Numbered from the stretch's first letter, positions 9,014-18,815 are shown. The stretch is 64,000 bases of DNA from Niveibacterium sp. SC-1 (GCF_038235435.1 NZ_CP151275.1:1612001-1676000); one strand, 5' to 3'. Numbers and translations: made by a program. The notes: generated by a model not told the origin, from the letters alone.

Positions 9014-10078
9014 TCAGGCTGCCGGTGCCGCCTGGCGTGCGGTTCCCGAAGCGCCGCGTCGGCTGGCCGGACCGAAGTGATCCGACACCGTCGTGAGCAA
9101 CTCCGGCGTCATCTCGTTCCAGTTGCGCCACGTCGGCACGCCGTCCAGGCGCATGAAAGGCAGCGACAGGCCCAGCGCGCGCGAGCGCTCCATCAGCTGG
9201 CGATACTGGGGCGGTGCGCAGCCTTCGGTGGTACAGAACAGATGCAGGCGGAATGGCAGGGCATCGAGCTGCGTCGCGATCACCGATTCGCGGAAAGTCT
9301 CGTTCATCGGCACCACGAGGCTGAAGGTGCGCGGATGGGCGAGTGCGACGGCGAGCGGGCCATATTCGTTGATCGACATGCCGCCGATCGCCCGTTGCGA
9401 GGCTTCGTTGCTGACCGGGAACTGGCGCGAGAGCCAGGGCAGGGCGGTCTGCACCAGCGCATCGCCATAGCGCTGCATGTCATGGCCCGCGTGGCCCCAA
9501 GGCAGGAACACTGCAAAGGGCTGGAGCTGACCGCGCGCGAGCAGGTTGTCCATGAACTGTCGGATGCGCCCATTGGCCGCCCACTGATTGGCGCGCATCT
9601 GGTGGCCGTGCAGAAGCGTGAGCAGGGGCAGGCGCTCACCGGTGTCCGCGCCGGGAGGCAGGTAGAGCTGGCCCGGCAGTGCGCCGGAGAGCCGGGCGCA
9701 GGGAATCTGTACGTCCACGATGCGACCGCGCGGCACGTCCGGCTTGTCATCCCAGTCGCCCTCGCCCAGGAAGACGAAGGAGTGGCATTCACCCATGCCC
9801 ATGCCGTCTTCGGCCAGCATCGGATTGAGCGGGTCGGGGATGCGCCGGGTGTCGACTTCGAACTTGTAGTGCCACTGGCCGCGGCGCAACTGCAGGCGCA
9901 GATGCCAGACGCCGTCTGCGCCTCGCGTCATCGGTAGCTTGCCTTCCTGCCAGTGCGTCATGTCGCCAAAGAGGAAGACTTCTTTGGCCGAGGGTGCGTA
10001 GAGCGAGAACTCTGCCGGGAGCAGCGAACCTGCCATGTCGGCCTGCGTGAGGATGAGCGAATGAAGTCCGAACGGCAT
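9014..10078 (-). CDS. Esterase-family alpha/beta hydrolase with N-terminal glycogen-binding (CBM48-like) domain; possibly inactive
   Basis: A 354-residue protein without a clear signal peptide. Residues about 20-105 resemble a CBM48/AMPK-type glycogen-binding domain (FSLYAPSAKEVFLFGDM, WHYKFEVD). Residues 115-335 resemble the esterase-D/enterochelin-esterase family (LLTLLHGHQ, AIGGMSINEYGPLAVA). S235 sits at the nucleophile position, but the usual GxSxG reads GMSIN. The segment that normally carries the catalytic His (GxHxWxxW) reads GVPTWRNW, with Pro in place of His. The usual Asp region is also not recognisable. It may be a non-catalytic glucan-binding protein or a diverged hydrolase. It converges with pulA, suggesting an alpha-glucan role, which is inference. 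Confidence 0.75.
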   Translation of the reverse strand: MPFGLHSLILTQADMAGSLLPAEFSLYAPSAKEVFLFGDMTHWQEGKLPMTRGADGVWHLRLQLRRGQWHYKFEVDTRRIPDPLNPMLAEDGMGMGECHSFVFLGEGDWDDKPDVPRGRIVDVQIPCARLSGALPGQLYLPPGADTGERLPLLTLLHGHQMRANQWAANGRIRQFMDNLLARGQLQPFAVFLPWGHAGHDMQRYGDALVQTALPWLSRQFPVSNEASQRAIGGMSINEYGPLAVALAHPRTFSLVVPMNETFRESVIATQLDALPFRLHLFCTTEGCAPPQYRQLMERSRALGLSLPFMRLDGVPTWRNWNEMTPELLTTVSDHFGPASRRGASGTARQAAPAA

Positions 10079-10231
10079 GGTGATTCCCTGAAAGCGTGAG
10101 GGATTCTAGCAGCGCGCTCCTTTGTCCAAATCCCTTGTGGTGGTTAGCTCCTGTGAATTTCCGTCCACATTGGGGCGGATCAAACAGGGCCCGCGCCGGC
10201 GGCTACGTGGGCGTGCAAATGCCTTGGCGCT

Positions 10232-10248
10232 TGCCCCTCTTTGGTGCG
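10232..10248 (+). promoter_or_regulatory. NtrC-like binding site
   Basis: TGCCCC-TCTTT-GGTGCG matches the NtrC consensus TGCACC-N5-GGTGCA in five of six bases per half. Its centre is about 74 bases before the start site predicted from the sigma-54-like promoter at 10288-10303. Confidence 0.45.
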
Positions 10249-10287
10249 CGTGCGCTGAAAGCGGCCGGAAACACGAGCTCTGTAGGC

Positions 10288-10303
10288 TGGCACACTTTTC
10301 GCA
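10288..10303 (+). promoter_or_regulatory. Sigma-54-type (-24/-12) promoter for the ATP-grasp/Anbu cluster
   Basis: TGGCACACTTTTCGCA has the required GG-N10-GC spacing and matches TGGCAC-N5-TTGCA except for C in place of the second T of TTGC. It lies 66 bases before the first gene start. This suggests nitrogen or stress control through an enhancer-binding protein. Confidence 0.5.
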
Positions 10304-10369
10304 CTGCAGATCCCGTACTTCAAATAACCATGGCGCATTTGACGTCACCACGCGAAGAGGAGCGCGATC

Positions 10370-11797
10370 ATGACCGGCAAGGTCTACTTCGACGAAATGA
10401 ACGTGGATGAGTCGGACGTCCGGCCCCACTACGCCGGATTCGCCCGCTGGCTAGCGGGCACAGCGCCCGAGCGCATCGAGCGCAAGCGCGCCCAGGCTGA
10501 CGCCCTTTTCCGCCGGGCGGGCATCACCTTCGCCGTCTATGGCGAGGAGGCCGGCACCGAGCGGCTGATTCCCTTCGACCAGATCCCGCGCATCATTCCC
10601 TCCGCCGAGTGGCATGCGCTCGCGGCAGGCCTGAGGCAGCGCATCAAGGCGCTCAACGCCTTCCTGCACGACATCTACCACGACCAGGAGATCCTCAAGG
10701 CGGGCGTCATCCCGTCCGAGCAGGTGCTCAACAACGCCCAGTTCCGGCCGGAGATGAAGGGCGTGGCCGTGCCCGGCAACATCTACGCGCACATCGCGGG
10801 CGTGGATATCGTGCGGGCGGGGCAGGGCGAGTTCTATGTGCTGGAGGACAACCTGCGCGTGCCCTCCGGCGTGTCGTACATGATCGAGAACCGCCGCATG
10901 ATGATGCGGCTCTTCCCTGATCTCTTCGCTCGTCACAAGGTGGCGCCGGTCGAACACTATCCCGACCTGCTGCTCGACACCCTGCGTTCGGTCGCGCCGC
11001 AAGGGGTGACGGACCCCGTGGCGGTGGTGCTTACGCCGGGCGCCTACAACAGTGCGTACTTCGAGCACGCCTTCCTCGCCCAGCAGATGGGTATCGAACT
11101 GGTCGAGGGCAAGGATCTCTTCGTCAAGGACGATACGGTCTACATGAGCACCACGCGCGGGCCGCGCCGGGTGGACGTGATCTATCGGCGGGTCGACGAC
11201 GACTTCCTCGACCCGACCGCCTTCCGTGCGGACTCCATGCTCGGCGTGCCGGGCCTGCTCAAGGCCTATTGCGCGGGTCGGGTCACACTCGCCAATGCGA
11301 TCGGCACGGGCGTGGCGGACGACAAGTCGATCTATCCCTATGTGCCGGAGATGGTGCGCTTCTATCTGGACGAGAAGCCGCTGCTCAACAACGTTCCGAC
11401 CTACATGCTCCGACGCAAGGAGGACCTGGAGTTCACGCTCGCGCACCTGCCTGAACTGGTGGTGAAGGAGGTCCACGGTGCTGGGGGCTACGGCATGCTC
11501 GTTGGCCCGGCCGCGACCAAGGATGAAATCGAGGCCTTTCGGGCACGCATCCTGGCTTCGCCGGAACGCTACATCGCGCAACCCACGCTGGCGCTATCGA
11601 CCTGCCCGACCTTTGTCGATTCGGGCATCGCGCCACGCCATATCGACTTGCGCCCCTTCGTGCTTTCCGGGCAGGAGGTGCGCTTCGTGCCAGGCGGCCT
11701 TACCCGCGTTGCGCTCAAGGCCGGCTCGCTGGTCGTCAATTCTTCTCAAGGCGGCGGTACCAAGGACACCTGGGTTCTGGAGAACGGATCATGCTGA
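10370..11797 (+). CDS. Circularly permuted ATP-grasp protein (COG2308, DUF404/DUF407)
   Basis: A 475-residue member of the circularly permuted ATP-grasp family (COG2308). Such enzymes are expected to form carboxyl-amine bonds, but the substrate is unknown. Family hallmarks include VYGEEAGTERLIPFD, VLEDNLRVPSGVSYM and the C-terminal HIDLRPFVLSGQEV and LVVNSSQGGGTKDTWVL segments. The start ATG 10370 follows AAGAGGAGC. It overlaps the next gene by 7 bases. In many proteobacteria this gene is followed by COG2307, a transglutaminase and an Anbu protease, suggesting a peptide synthesis-and-degradation system. Here the transglutaminase is missing from the cluster. Confidence 0.92.
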   Translation: MTGKVYFDEMNVDESDVRPHYAGFARWLAGTAPERIERKRAQADALFRRAGITFAVYGEEAGTERLIPFDQIPRIIPSAEWHALAAGLRQRIKALNAFLHDIYHDQEILKAGVIPSEQVLNNAQFRPEMKGVAVPGNIYAHIAGVDIVRAGQGEFYVLEDNLRVPSGVSYMIENRRMMMRLFPDLFARHKVAPVEHYPDLLLDTLRSVAPQGVTDPVAVVLTPGAYNSAYFEHAFLAQQMGIELVEGKDLFVKDDTVYMSTTRGPRRVDVIYRRVDDDFLDPTAFRADSMLGVPGLLKAYCAGRVTLANAIGTGVADDKSIYPYVPEMVRFYLDEKPLLNNVPTYMLRRKEDLEFTLAHLPELVVKEVHGAGGYGMLVGPAATKDEIEAFRARILASPERYIAQPTLALSTCPTFVDSGIAPRHIDLRPFVLSGQEVRFVPGGLTRVALKAGSLVVNSSQGGGTKDTWVLENGSC

Positions 11798-12738
11798 GCC
11801 GCACCGCGGATCACCTGTACTGGATGTCGCGCTACATGGAGCGCGCGGAAAATCTGGCGCGGATTCTCGATGTGCACCACCGCATGTCGCTTTTGCCGCA
11901 GAGCGACTCCGAGGTCGAACGCCAGTGGGCGGCGACGCTCAACCTGATGGGCATGCTGGAGACCTATCGCGACATGCATGACGCGATCGAGCCCGACAAG
12001 GTCATGCACTTCATCATGTTCGAGCGGCGCAACCTCTCGTCCATCGTGTCCTGCCTGCGCGCGGCGCGCGAGAACGCGCATGCGGTGCGTGGGACGCTGA
12101 CCTCGGAACTGTGGGAGGCAATCAACGCCACCTGGATCAAGGCGCGCGCCTTTGATCCGGGCAAGCTCGACGAGACCGGTGCGAGCGAGTTCTTCGAATG
12201 GGTGAAGTACCGCTCGCATCTGTCGCGCGGGGTCACGGTCGGCACCATGCTTCGCGACGAAGCCTTCCACTTCACGCGGCTCGGTACCTTCATCGAGCGT
12301 GCGGACAACACCGCGCGGATCCTCGATGTGAAGTACCACCTGCTGGTGGAGGCGGGGTCTGCGCCCGACAGCGCGGCGGACTATTACCAGTGGAGTGCGT
12401 TGCTGCACTCGGTATCGGCCTTCGAGATCTACCGCCGCGTGTATCGTGACGTGATCACGCCTTCACGGGTGGCGGAGTTGCTGCTGTTACGTCCCGACAT
12501 GCCGCGTTCGGTCTCCTACTGCATGCGCGAGGTCTACGGCCTCCTGCGGGCCGTGGCGAACGAGCGCTCCCCGGAGACCGAACGCCGTGCGGGCGAATTC
12601 GAAGCGTCCTTGCGCTTCGGGCGTATCGAGGACGTGTTCAAGGTGGGTCTTCATGACTATCTGAACAGCACGCTCGACACGATCATCGAACTGGGCGGCC
12701 GCATCTCCGAGGACTTCCTGGTGCCTGTCGCGCAGTAA
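11791..12738 (+). CDS. Alpha-E domain protein (COG2307, DUF403)
   Basis: A 315-residue mostly alpha-helical protein of the alpha-E family. The opening MLSRTADHLYWMSRYMERAE and LARILDVHHRM, and the later FIERADNTARILDVKYH, are characteristic. Its biochemical role is unknown, and it is almost always encoded directly after the COG2308 ATP-grasp protein. It overlaps that gene by 7 bases, indicating coupled translation and probably a complex. The family is sometimes fused to the ATP-grasp protein; here they are separate. Confidence 0.92.
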   Translation: MLSRTADHLYWMSRYMERAENLARILDVHHRMSLLPQSDSEVERQWAATLNLMGMLETYRDMHDAIEPDKVMHFIMFERRNLSSIVSCLRAARENAHAVRGTLTSELWEAINATWIKARAFDPGKLDETGASEFFEWVKYRSHLSRGVTVGTMLRDEAFHFTRLGTFIERADNTARILDVKYHLLVEAGSAPDSAADYYQWSALLHSVSAFEIYRRVYRDVITPSRVAELLLLRPDMPRSVSYCMREVYGLLRAVANERSPETERRAGEFEASLRFGRIEDVFKVGLHDYLNSTLDTIIELGGRISEDFLVPVAQ

Positions 12739-12841
12739 GCGCAAGCGGTCAAGCCGGCCGCTCACCGCAATTTCCGTGTCACATGCTGGTGCGGGATTGC
12801 GGTGACAATGCGGCCTTCGCACCCTCACTCGGTGACCCTTC

Positions 12842-13579
12842 ATGACCTATTGCGTCGGCATCCTGCTGGACGCGGGCCTGGTGTGCCTTTCCGATTCGCG
12901 CACCAACGCTGGCGTCGATCACATCAACTCCTTCCGCAAGCTCAACGTGTTCGAACGCTTGGGCGATCGCGTGCTGATCCTGATGACGGCGGGCAACCTG
13001 GCGATCACCCAGTCCCTGGTGTCGATGCTGCAGGAGCAGATGAACGCGCCGGACACCCGTCCCAGTCTGTGGAATGTGCCCAACCTCTTCGAGGCCGCTC
13101 GCCATGTGGGCGAGACCCTGCGCGAGGTGCACCGGCGTGATGCCGAGGCGCTGCAGGCCTTCGGCATCGAGTTCAGCGCGAGCCTGATCCTCGCCGGGCA
13201 AATCCGTGGGGAGGCGCCACGCCTCTTCAATATCTACGCGGCGGGCAACTTCATCGAGGCCACGCCGGAGACGCCGTACTTCCAGATCGGCGAGTCGAAA
13301 TACGGCAAGCCCATCGTCGACCGCGTGCTGCGGCGGAGCACCTCGCTGGACGAGGCGGTCAAGTGCGCGCTGATCTCGATGGATTCGACGATCCGCTCCA
13401 ACCTCTCGGTGGGGCTGCCCTTGGATCTGGCGATCGTGCGGACGGATGCGCTGCACCTCGATTCGCACCGGTCCATCGACGCGGGCGACCCCTACTTCTC
13501 TATGGTCAGGACGCGCTGGGGCGAGGCCCTGCGCAGGGCCTTCGAGGACATGCCCAACCCGGACTGGTCGGCCCGCTGA
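12842..13579 (+). CDS. Anbu (ancestral beta subunit) proteasome-like peptidase
   Basis: A 245-residue member of the Anbu branch of the proteasome/Ntn-hydrolase superfamily (COG3484). The expected catalytic Thr directly follows the initiator Met (MTYCVGILLDAGLV), and LMTAGNLAITQ fits the beta-subunit fold. Family members assemble into open helical or ring-like oligomers; the substrate is unknown. It follows COG2308 and COG2307 after about 100 bases. The gap is too short for the transglutaminase-like gene usually present in this cluster. The region ahead contains no obvious terminator, so one operon from the sigma-54-like promoter is plausible. Confidence 0.93.
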   Translation: MTYCVGILLDAGLVCLSDSRTNAGVDHINSFRKLNVFERLGDRVLILMTAGNLAITQSLVSMLQEQMNAPDTRPSLWNVPNLFEAARHVGETLREVHRRDAEALQAFGIEFSASLILAGQIRGEAPRLFNIYAAGNFIEATPETPYFQIGESKYGKPIVDRVLRRSTSLDEAVKCALISMDSTIRSNLSVGLPLDLAIVRTDALHLDSHRSIDAGDPYFSMVRTRWGEALRRAFEDMPNPDWSAR

Positions 13580-13722
13580 GGGGAGCGGCCTTCCGCAGAT
13601 TCGTGCGTCGCCACTTTGCGTGGCAGACAAGTCGGACGCCTTTCCCGTCAAGGGTTTGCGTCGCATCTCCCCGCGATGTCCACGAAGTCATCCACAGATT
13701 CTGTGGAAAAAACCGGAGGCTC

Positions 13723-14622
13723 TCAGCGCCCGACGCGGGCGGCTTCGGCGTGGGCGAGTTCGTCCCGCAGCGCGCGGTACTGGCCAAAGCGCTGCGCACT
13801 GATCGCGCCGGCGCCCAAGGCTTCGCGCAGCGCGCAGCCGGGCTCGGCCTCGTGGCGGCAATCGCGGAAACGGCATTGACCGAGGTAGGGCCGGAACTCC
13901 CGGAACGCGTGCTCCAGCGCACCGCGCGAAAGCTGCGCGAGGCCGAACATCTGCAGCCCCGGGCTGTCGATCAGGCGGCCACCATCGGGCAGACGGTAGA
14001 GGCGTGAAAAGGTCGTCGTGTGCTTGCCCGAGTCGAGCGCGGCAGAGATCTCGCGCGTGTGAGCCTGAGCGTCCGGGATCAGCGCGTTTGTGAGGGTGGA
14101 CTTGCCCATGCCGGACTGGCCAACCAACAAGCTCACATGCTCACCGAGCCGCGCGCGAAGGGCACTCACATCGCGCCGTGCGGCGAGTTCGAGGACCGCA
14201 TAGCCCAGCTCCGCAAACGGGGCGAGCAATGAGCGGGCCTCTTCCAGCCGGGCCGACAGGTCGGCCTTGTTGAGCACGATCAGCGTTTCGAGTTCCTGGT
14301 CCTCGGCCGCGCAGAGGCAGCGGGTGATGAGGTCCGGATTGAAGCTGGGTTCCGTGGCGACCACCACGATCACCTGCGTTACGTTGGCGGCGATCAGCTT
14401 CTGCTTGAAGGCGTCTTCGCGGTAGAGGAACGAGCGGCGATCGCAGAGGCGTTCGATGACACCCTGGTCCTTGCCGGTCTCGCTGATCTCGACCTCATCG
14501 CCACAGGTGAAGAGGCTTTTCTTGGCACGTGGGAAACAGAGCCGGCGTGTGCCGTCCTCCGACTCCACCTCGTACTGGCGGCCGAAGGCCGCGATCACCG
14601 TGCCGAGGAGGGCGTTTTTCAT
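13723..14622 (-). CDS. rsgA: Ribosome small-subunit GTPase RsgA
   Basis: Circularly permuted GTPase acting in late 30S maturation. The ATG at 14622 (MKNALLGTV) gives 299 residues: an N-terminal OB fold, then the permuted G motifs in the order NKAD (G4), GQSGMGKST (G1) and DSPG (G3). A C-terminal zinc module follows (C-RFRD-C-R-H and PG-C). Its ATG overlaps the stop of the M48 protease gene upstream (ATGA). An in-frame extension upstream of this Met lies inside the protease gene and is not expected to be translated. No terminator was recognised after the stop. Confidence 0.96.
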   Translation of the reverse strand: MKNALLGTVIAAFGRQYEVESEDGTRRLCFPRAKKSLFTCGDEVEISETGKDQGVIERLCDRRSFLYREDAFKQKLIAANVTQVIVVVATEPSFNPDLITRCLCAAEDQELETLIVLNKADLSARLEEARSLLAPFAELGYAVLELAARRDVSALRARLGEHVSLLVGQSGMGKSTLTNALIPDAQAHTREISAALDSGKHTTTFSRLYRLPDGGRLIDSPGLQMFGLAQLSRGALEHAFREFRPYLGQCRFRDCRHEAEPGCALREALGAGAISAQRFGQYRALRDELAHAEAARVGR

Positions 14623-15875
14623 GCGGTCTGCAGTCGCGCGATACGCACCGGAGCGGGCGGGTGCGAATCGTAGAACGCCGAGTAGAGCGGGTCGGGGGTC
14701 AGCGTACCGGCGTTGTCCCGATACAGCTTGACCAGGGCCGAGACCAGGTCGCCCGCCTGCGCATGGCTCGCCGCGTAGGCATCGGCCTCGAACTCGTGCT
14801 TGCGCGACCACAGGCTACCCAGCGGGGTGAGCGGGAAGGTGAAGATCGGCAGCACGTACAGGAACAAGGCGAGCGCCACCGCCGCGTCGCGCGCTTGCAT
14901 GCCGAGCCCTTCGTAGAAGAAGGGTTGTCCGATCAGCCAGCCCAGTAGCGCCAGCAGCACGAAGCTCGCCGCCGCCATGAAGGCCACGCGCTGAAGCAGG
15001 TGGCGGCGTTTGAAGTGGCCCAGCTCATGGGCGAGCACGGCTTCGACTTCGTTGGCATCGAGCTTGGTGATCAGGGTGTCGAAAAAGACGATGCGCTTGG
15101 CTGCGCCCAGACCGGTGAAGTAGGCGTTGCCGTGCGCCGAGCGACGCGAACCATCCATCACGAAGAGCCCCGAACTGCGGAAGCCGCAGCGCGTGAGCAG
15201 CGCCTCGATACGCGTCTTGAGCGCGCCGTCTTCCAGGGGCGTGAACTTGTTGAACAGCGGTGCGATGACAATGGGGTAGAGCACCATCACCAGCATGTTG
15301 AAGCCCAGCCAGAAGGCCCAGACCCAGACCCACCAGTTCGGGCCGCTCGCCTGCATCATCCAGAGCACCAGCGCCATGACCGGCACGCCAATCACGATCG
15401 CGACCAGTGCGCCCTTGAGCAGGTCGCCGATGAAGACGCTCAGCGTCGTCGTGTTGAAGCCGAAGCGCGCTTCGGTCACGAAGGTGCGCCACAGCGAGAA
15501 CGGTAGCCCGACCAGGAAGGACACCACGGAAAGTCCGCCGAGGAAGGCGATGCCATGCCAGATGCTGCCGGCGGCAAGCCACCGGGTGAAGAGGTCGTGG
15601 ATGGACTGGAGGCCACCGCCCAGGGTCAGCGCGAGCAGCAGGCCCGTTTCGACGACCAGTTCCAGCGCGCCGACCTTGAGCCGCGCGAGCGTGTAGTCGG
15701 CCGCCTTCTGGTGTGCATCCAGCGGAATCTTGTCCGCGAAGGCTGCGGGCACTTGCGCGCGATGCGCAAGGACGTGCCGGCCATGGCGCCATGCGAGCCA
15801 GAGTCGCAGGCCGAGCGTCAGGAATACGAAGCAGAGGAAGAGCAGGGTGAAGGCGGATGCACTCATCGGGACCAT
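14619..15875 (-). CDS. M48 family (Ste24/CAAX-type) membrane zinc metalloprotease
   Basis: Integral membrane protease, 418 residues, of the Ste24-like M48 family. Several hydrophobic helices precede the zinc site HELGH (residues 283-287), with EFEADAYA providing the third ligand downstream. Bacterial relatives probably act in membrane-protein quality control, but the substrate is unknown. It is expressed with rsgA (4-base overlap) and is divergent from orn. The first Met may be residue 1 or residue 4 (MSASAF). Confidence 0.92.
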   Translation of the reverse strand: MVPMSASAFTLLFLCFVFLTLGLRLWLAWRHGRHVLAHRAQVPAAFADKIPLDAHQKAADYTLARLKVGALELVVETGLLLALTLGGGLQSIHDLFTRWLAAGSIWHGIAFLGGLSVVSFLVGLPFSLWRTFVTEARFGFNTTTLSVFIGDLLKGALVAIVIGVPVMALVLWMMQASGPNWWVWVWAFWLGFNMLVMVLYPIVIAPLFNKFTPLEDGALKTRIEALLTRCGFRSSGLFVMDGSRRSAHGNAYFTGLGAAKRIVFFDTLITKLDANEVEAVLAHELGHFKRRHLLQRVAFMAAASFVLLALLGWLIGQPFFYEGLGMQARDAAVALALFLYVLPIFTFPLTPLGSLWSRKHEFEADAYAASHAQAGDLVSALVKLYRDNAGTLTPDPLYSAFYDSHPPAPVRIARLQTA

Positions 15876-16000
15876 GCGAGCGGACGGGCGGAGAGGTGGG
15901 CGGATGCCCGCCGGGCGGCGCGGGGCAAGCGAGCCGGGCAGCCTTGCCGGGCGCCGTTCCGCGCTGTGCGAGAATCGCCTTTTGGCAGGAGAAAACGATT

Positions 16001-16549
16001 ATGGCACAGGACCAGAACCACCTCGTCTGGGTGGACATGGAGATGACCGGGCTGGACCCGGACCGTGATCACGTGATCGAGATCGCGGTCGTCGTGACCG
16101 ATGCGAAGCTCGACGTCGTGGCCGAGGGACCGGTGATCGCCGTGCACCAGCCCGACAGCGTGCTCGACGCGATGGACGAGTGGAACAAGAACACCCACGG
16201 CCGCAGTGGCCTGATCGAACGCGTGCGCGCTTCGACGATCGATGAAGCGGAGGCTACCCGCATTCTTCTGGCGTTCCTCGATCCGCTCGTGCCCAAGCGC
16301 ACCAGCCCGATGTGCGGCAATTCGATCTGCCAGGATCGTCGCTTCATGGCGCGCTGGATGCCGGACCTGGAGGCCTGGTTCCACTACCGCAACCTGGACG
16401 TGAGCACGCTCAAGGAGCTGGCTCGCCGTTGGCATCCGACGATGTCGTCGGGGCTCAAGAAGGCGGGCGCGCACACGGCGCTGGCGGACATCCGCGAATC
16501 GATCGTGGAGCTGCGCTACTACCGCGACAACTTCCTGCGTCTGCCTTAA
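16001..16549 (+). CDS. orn: Oligoribonuclease
   Basis: 3'-5' exoribonuclease that degrades 2-5 nt RNA to mononucleotides. The ATG 16001 follows a GGAGAAAA ribosome site and gives 182 residues, the normal size. DEDDh exonuclease motifs are present: VDMEMTGLD, the central Asp region, and [12 protein letters not shown] with catalytic His and Asp. It is divergent from the M48 protease gene, and its stop overlaps by 4 bases the stop of the convergent glycosyltransferase gene. Confidence 0.96.
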   Translation: MAQDQNHLVWVDMEMTGLDPDRDHVIEIAVVVTDAKLDVVAEGPVIAVHQPDSVLDAMDEWNKNTHGRSGLIERVRASTIDEAEATRILLAFLDPLVPKRTSPMCGNSICQDRRFMARWMPDLEAWFHYRNLDVSTLKELARRWHPTMSSGLKKAGAHTALADIRESIVELRYYRDNFLRLP

Positions 16550-18288
16550 TTGCCCGCGGCGGCGGCGCCCGCGATCGCCGCCATGGGCAGCGAATAGGGC
16601 GCGCTCGGGGACGAGCCCGGGAAATTGCCCGGCGTGCCGTTGCCGGCGAGCGCGGTGTTGCCGAAGTCCGGCCGCTTGTAGAGCGCGAAGGCTTCGGCGG
16701 TGCGCTTGCGGCCGCGCTCGATCTCCCAGATCTTTTCCCAGCCGGGTTGTCCGGCGAAAGCCGTATCGCGGCTGCTGCGGTAGCTCAGCATGTACTGACA
16801 CTGCTGGCTGCCCGAAGGCGCGAAGCGTAAGGCGGCGAAGTAGTCCATCGCGGCCAGCTGACTCGGACCCATGCCGGTCCCGATGATGCAGCCGGGCCGG
16901 TATCCCTCGACCTGGCGAGCCACGCTGTTGGCGATTTCGCGGTAGCCCTTGTCGAAATTCACCGCCGGGAGCAGGAGCGCGACCGTCAGGCCCCACAGGA
17001 AGGTCACGCCCGCGCCCCAGGAAAGCGAGCCACGGATAGGCGAGCGCGGCGGGCGCACGAGCATCACGATCCAGCAGAGGGAGAGCAGCACGGCCAGCAC
17101 GGTGGCGGTGACCGAAATGCTGGGCGAAAAGCCTGGCAGGACGCGGGCGATGTTGCGGGCGAGGGGTGCCGGATGCCCGAAATGCAGTGCATACCAGGCC
17201 ACCCACATGAAGACCCCGAAGCCGGCGAAACACATGCGGCCGAACCAGTCGAGCGCGCTGGCGGCGCCACGCCGCAATGTCTGTACGCCGGCCGCGGCCA
17301 GCAGCACCAGCGGAGGCAACAAGGGCAGGGTGTGCGCCGGGCGCATCGGTCCCGTGAAGACCACGAGCAGACTGGCGAGCACGAAAGCCGCCAGGGGCAG
17401 GGTGAAGCGCGCCTCGTTGAGGGTTCGGCGATGGCGCCACAGCGCCCAGATGGCCAGTGGCCACAGCGGCCAGACGAACCAGCCCAGGAGCTGCAACAGT
17501 TCGCCCAGCCGCACGAAGTGGTAGAGGTGCGGCGTAATGTCCGCCATTTCGCTCGCCCACCACAGGGCGAAACCTTCCGGGCGCAGCGAGCGCAGCACCA
17601 GGCTCCAGGCCACCGCGATCGAGATCGCGATGCCCGCCCCCAGGGCCAGCGCGGGATAGTGCCGGCGCTCGCGGCATTCGCGGCTGAAGAGCGGCAGCAA
17701 CACCCAGAGCGGTAGCAGCAGCAGGAAGGCACTGAAACCGGTGGACAGAAAGGCCATGCCCATCGCGAGGCCGGCGATGATGGCGCCTCGGCGCGGCTGG
17801 ATGAGGAATTCGGCAAAGCCCCAGAAGGTCAATGCCGATCCTGCGAAGAGGGCGAGTTGCGGCTGGAATTCGTGCGCGTGCAGGACCAGGCCCAGTGTGC
17901 CCAGGCACAGCAGCGCGGCGGCGCGGTCGGCACGGTCGCGGTACAGGCGCTGTGCGGTGCGCGCCAGTGCGGCGATCGCGATTCCGGTGAAGAGACCGGA
18001 AGCGAGTCGCGCCGCGTTGTGGATCGGCATCGCCCAGTGCAGCAGTTTGGCGAGCAGCGTCGCGATCCAGTAGTAGAAGGGCGGGTACTCTGGGTGCGGA
18101 ACCCCGGCGATGCCCGGCACCAGCCAGTCGCCACCCGAGTACATCTCGAACACCACGCCGAAGTGCGTGATGTCGTCGCCCCGCCATGGGTCGTGATCAA
18201 TCAGGCCCGGCAAGGCGTATAGCAGGAACAGGGTCCAGATCGCCCAGAGCGGAAATTTCGGCGGATGTGCGGGTTCGGCGTACGCCAT
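16546..18288 (-). CDS. GT39/ArnT-like polyprenyl-phosphate glycosyltransferase
   Basis: Multi-pass membrane glycosyltransferase of 580 residues from ATG 18288 ([12 protein letters not shown]). The first periplasmic loop has the family signature DHDPWRGDD and later PEYPPFYYW, followed by about ten hydrophobic segments and a soluble C-terminal domain. Relatives such as ArnT and PMT transfer a sugar from a polyprenyl phosphate to lipid A or protein; the acceptor here is unknown. A longer in-frame start near 18606 would overlap the rpmE terminator and gene and is rejected. It converges with orn with a 4-base stop overlap. Confidence 0.82.
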   Translation of the reverse strand: MAYAEPAHPPKFPLWAIWTLFLLYALPGLIDHDPWRGDDITHFGVVFEMYSGGDWLVPGIAGVPHPEYPPFYYWIATLLAKLLHWAMPIHNAARLASGLFTGIAIAALARTAQRLYRDRADRAAALLCLGTLGLVLHAHEFQPQLALFAGSALTFWGFAEFLIQPRRGAIIAGLAMGMAFLSTGFSAFLLLLPLWVLLPLFSRECRERRHYPALALGAGIAISIAVAWSLVLRSLRPEGFALWWASEMADITPHLYHFVRLGELLQLLGWFVWPLWPLAIWALWRHRRTLNEARFTLPLAAFVLASLLVVFTGPMRPAHTLPLLPPLVLLAAAGVQTLRRGAASALDWFGRMCFAGFGVFMWVAWYALHFGHPAPLARNIARVLPGFSPSISVTATVLAVLLSLCWIVMLVRPPRSPIRGSLSWGAGVTFLWGLTVALLLPAVNFDKGYREIANSVARQVEGYRPGCIIGTGMGPSQLAAMDYFAALRFAPSGSQQCQYMLSYRSSRDTAFAGQPGWEKIWEIERGRKRTAEAFALYKRPDFGNTALAGNGTPGNFPGSSPSAPYSLPMAAIAGAAAAGN

Positions 18289-18461
18289 GCGGCAGGGGGT
18301 TTCGCGTGAGGGGGCGCCCGATTCTAGCGGAGCGGGCGCCGGAAGGTCTGTTTGTGGGGCCGCAAGGAGATGCGACCGTTTGCAACAAGAGTTTGGCGCG
18401 GACTGAGGGCGCGCCGGGGCGTATTTCGGGGCAGAAGGTGCCGGGACGGATAGGCCCAGAA

Positions 18462-18495
18462 ACAAAAAGGGCAGCTTGCGCTGCCCTTTTTGTTC
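18462..18495. terminator. Terminator downstream of rpmE
   Basis: A perfect 15-base stem (18462-18476 and 18481-18495) with a TTGC loop and A/T-rich flanks. In the minus direction it follows rpmE by 15 bases. Confidence 0.92.
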
Positions 18496-18509
18496 CGAGT
18501 ACGAGCGGA

Positions 18510-18716
18510 TCAGGCGCGGCCGTACTTCTGGCGGAAGCGCTCGACACGACCTGCGGTGTCGACGATCTTCTGCTTGCCGGTCCAGAACGGGTGGCATTCT
18601 GCGCACACTTCGATGTGCAGGGCCGGCTTGCCCAGCGTGGACTTGGTGGTGAAGGTGTTGCCGCAGGAGCAGCTCACTTGCACTTCCTTGTAATTCGGAT
18701 GGCCTTCGGCTTTCAT
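18510..18716 (-). CDS. rpmE: 50S ribosomal protein L31 (zinc-type)
   Basis: Ribosomal protein L31, 68 residues from ATG 18716, with AAAGGAAAG as ribosome site. The zinc-type cysteines are visible in SCSCGNTF and [13 protein letters not shown]. An in-frame Met five codons upstream (MKGKI) is less likely because it would leave the ribosome site inside the gene. It is a monocistronic unit with its own terminator, divergent from the thioredoxin-like gene. Confidence 0.97.
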   Translation of the reverse strand: MKAEGHPNYKEVQVSCSCGNTFTTKSTLGKPALHIEVCAECHPFWTGKQKIVDTAGRVERFRQKYGRA

Positions 18717-18800
18717 GATCTTTCCTTTCATGGCGCCGGCGGGTGTGACCGGCTTAGGTGAATCAGCGATTGTTTCACGACGGGCATCGAACGTCAAGGC

Positions 18801-18809
18801 TGGCATAAT
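18801..18809 (+). promoter_or_regulatory. Extended -10 promoter placing the start site on the ATG
   Basis: TGGCATAAT fits an extended -10 (TGn plus CATAAT at 18804-18809). The expected start site, seven bases on, is 18816, the A of the thioredoxin-like start codon. No ribosome site is present, so the mRNA may be leaderless. Confidence 0.5.
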
Positions 18810-18815
18810 CTTCCC

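Noticed and set aside
13688-13706. TCATCCACA resembling a DnaA box and a CCACAG-ATT-CTGTGG palindrome.
   Set aside because: Only a single near-match, no AT-rich region, no dnaA/dnaN or parAB nearby, so not an origin. The A run is on the wrong side for a terminator of the plus-strand gene.
18289-18606. A longer start for the GT39-like gene.
   Set aside because: It would overlap rpmE and its terminator on the same strand, and the added residues look non-coding.
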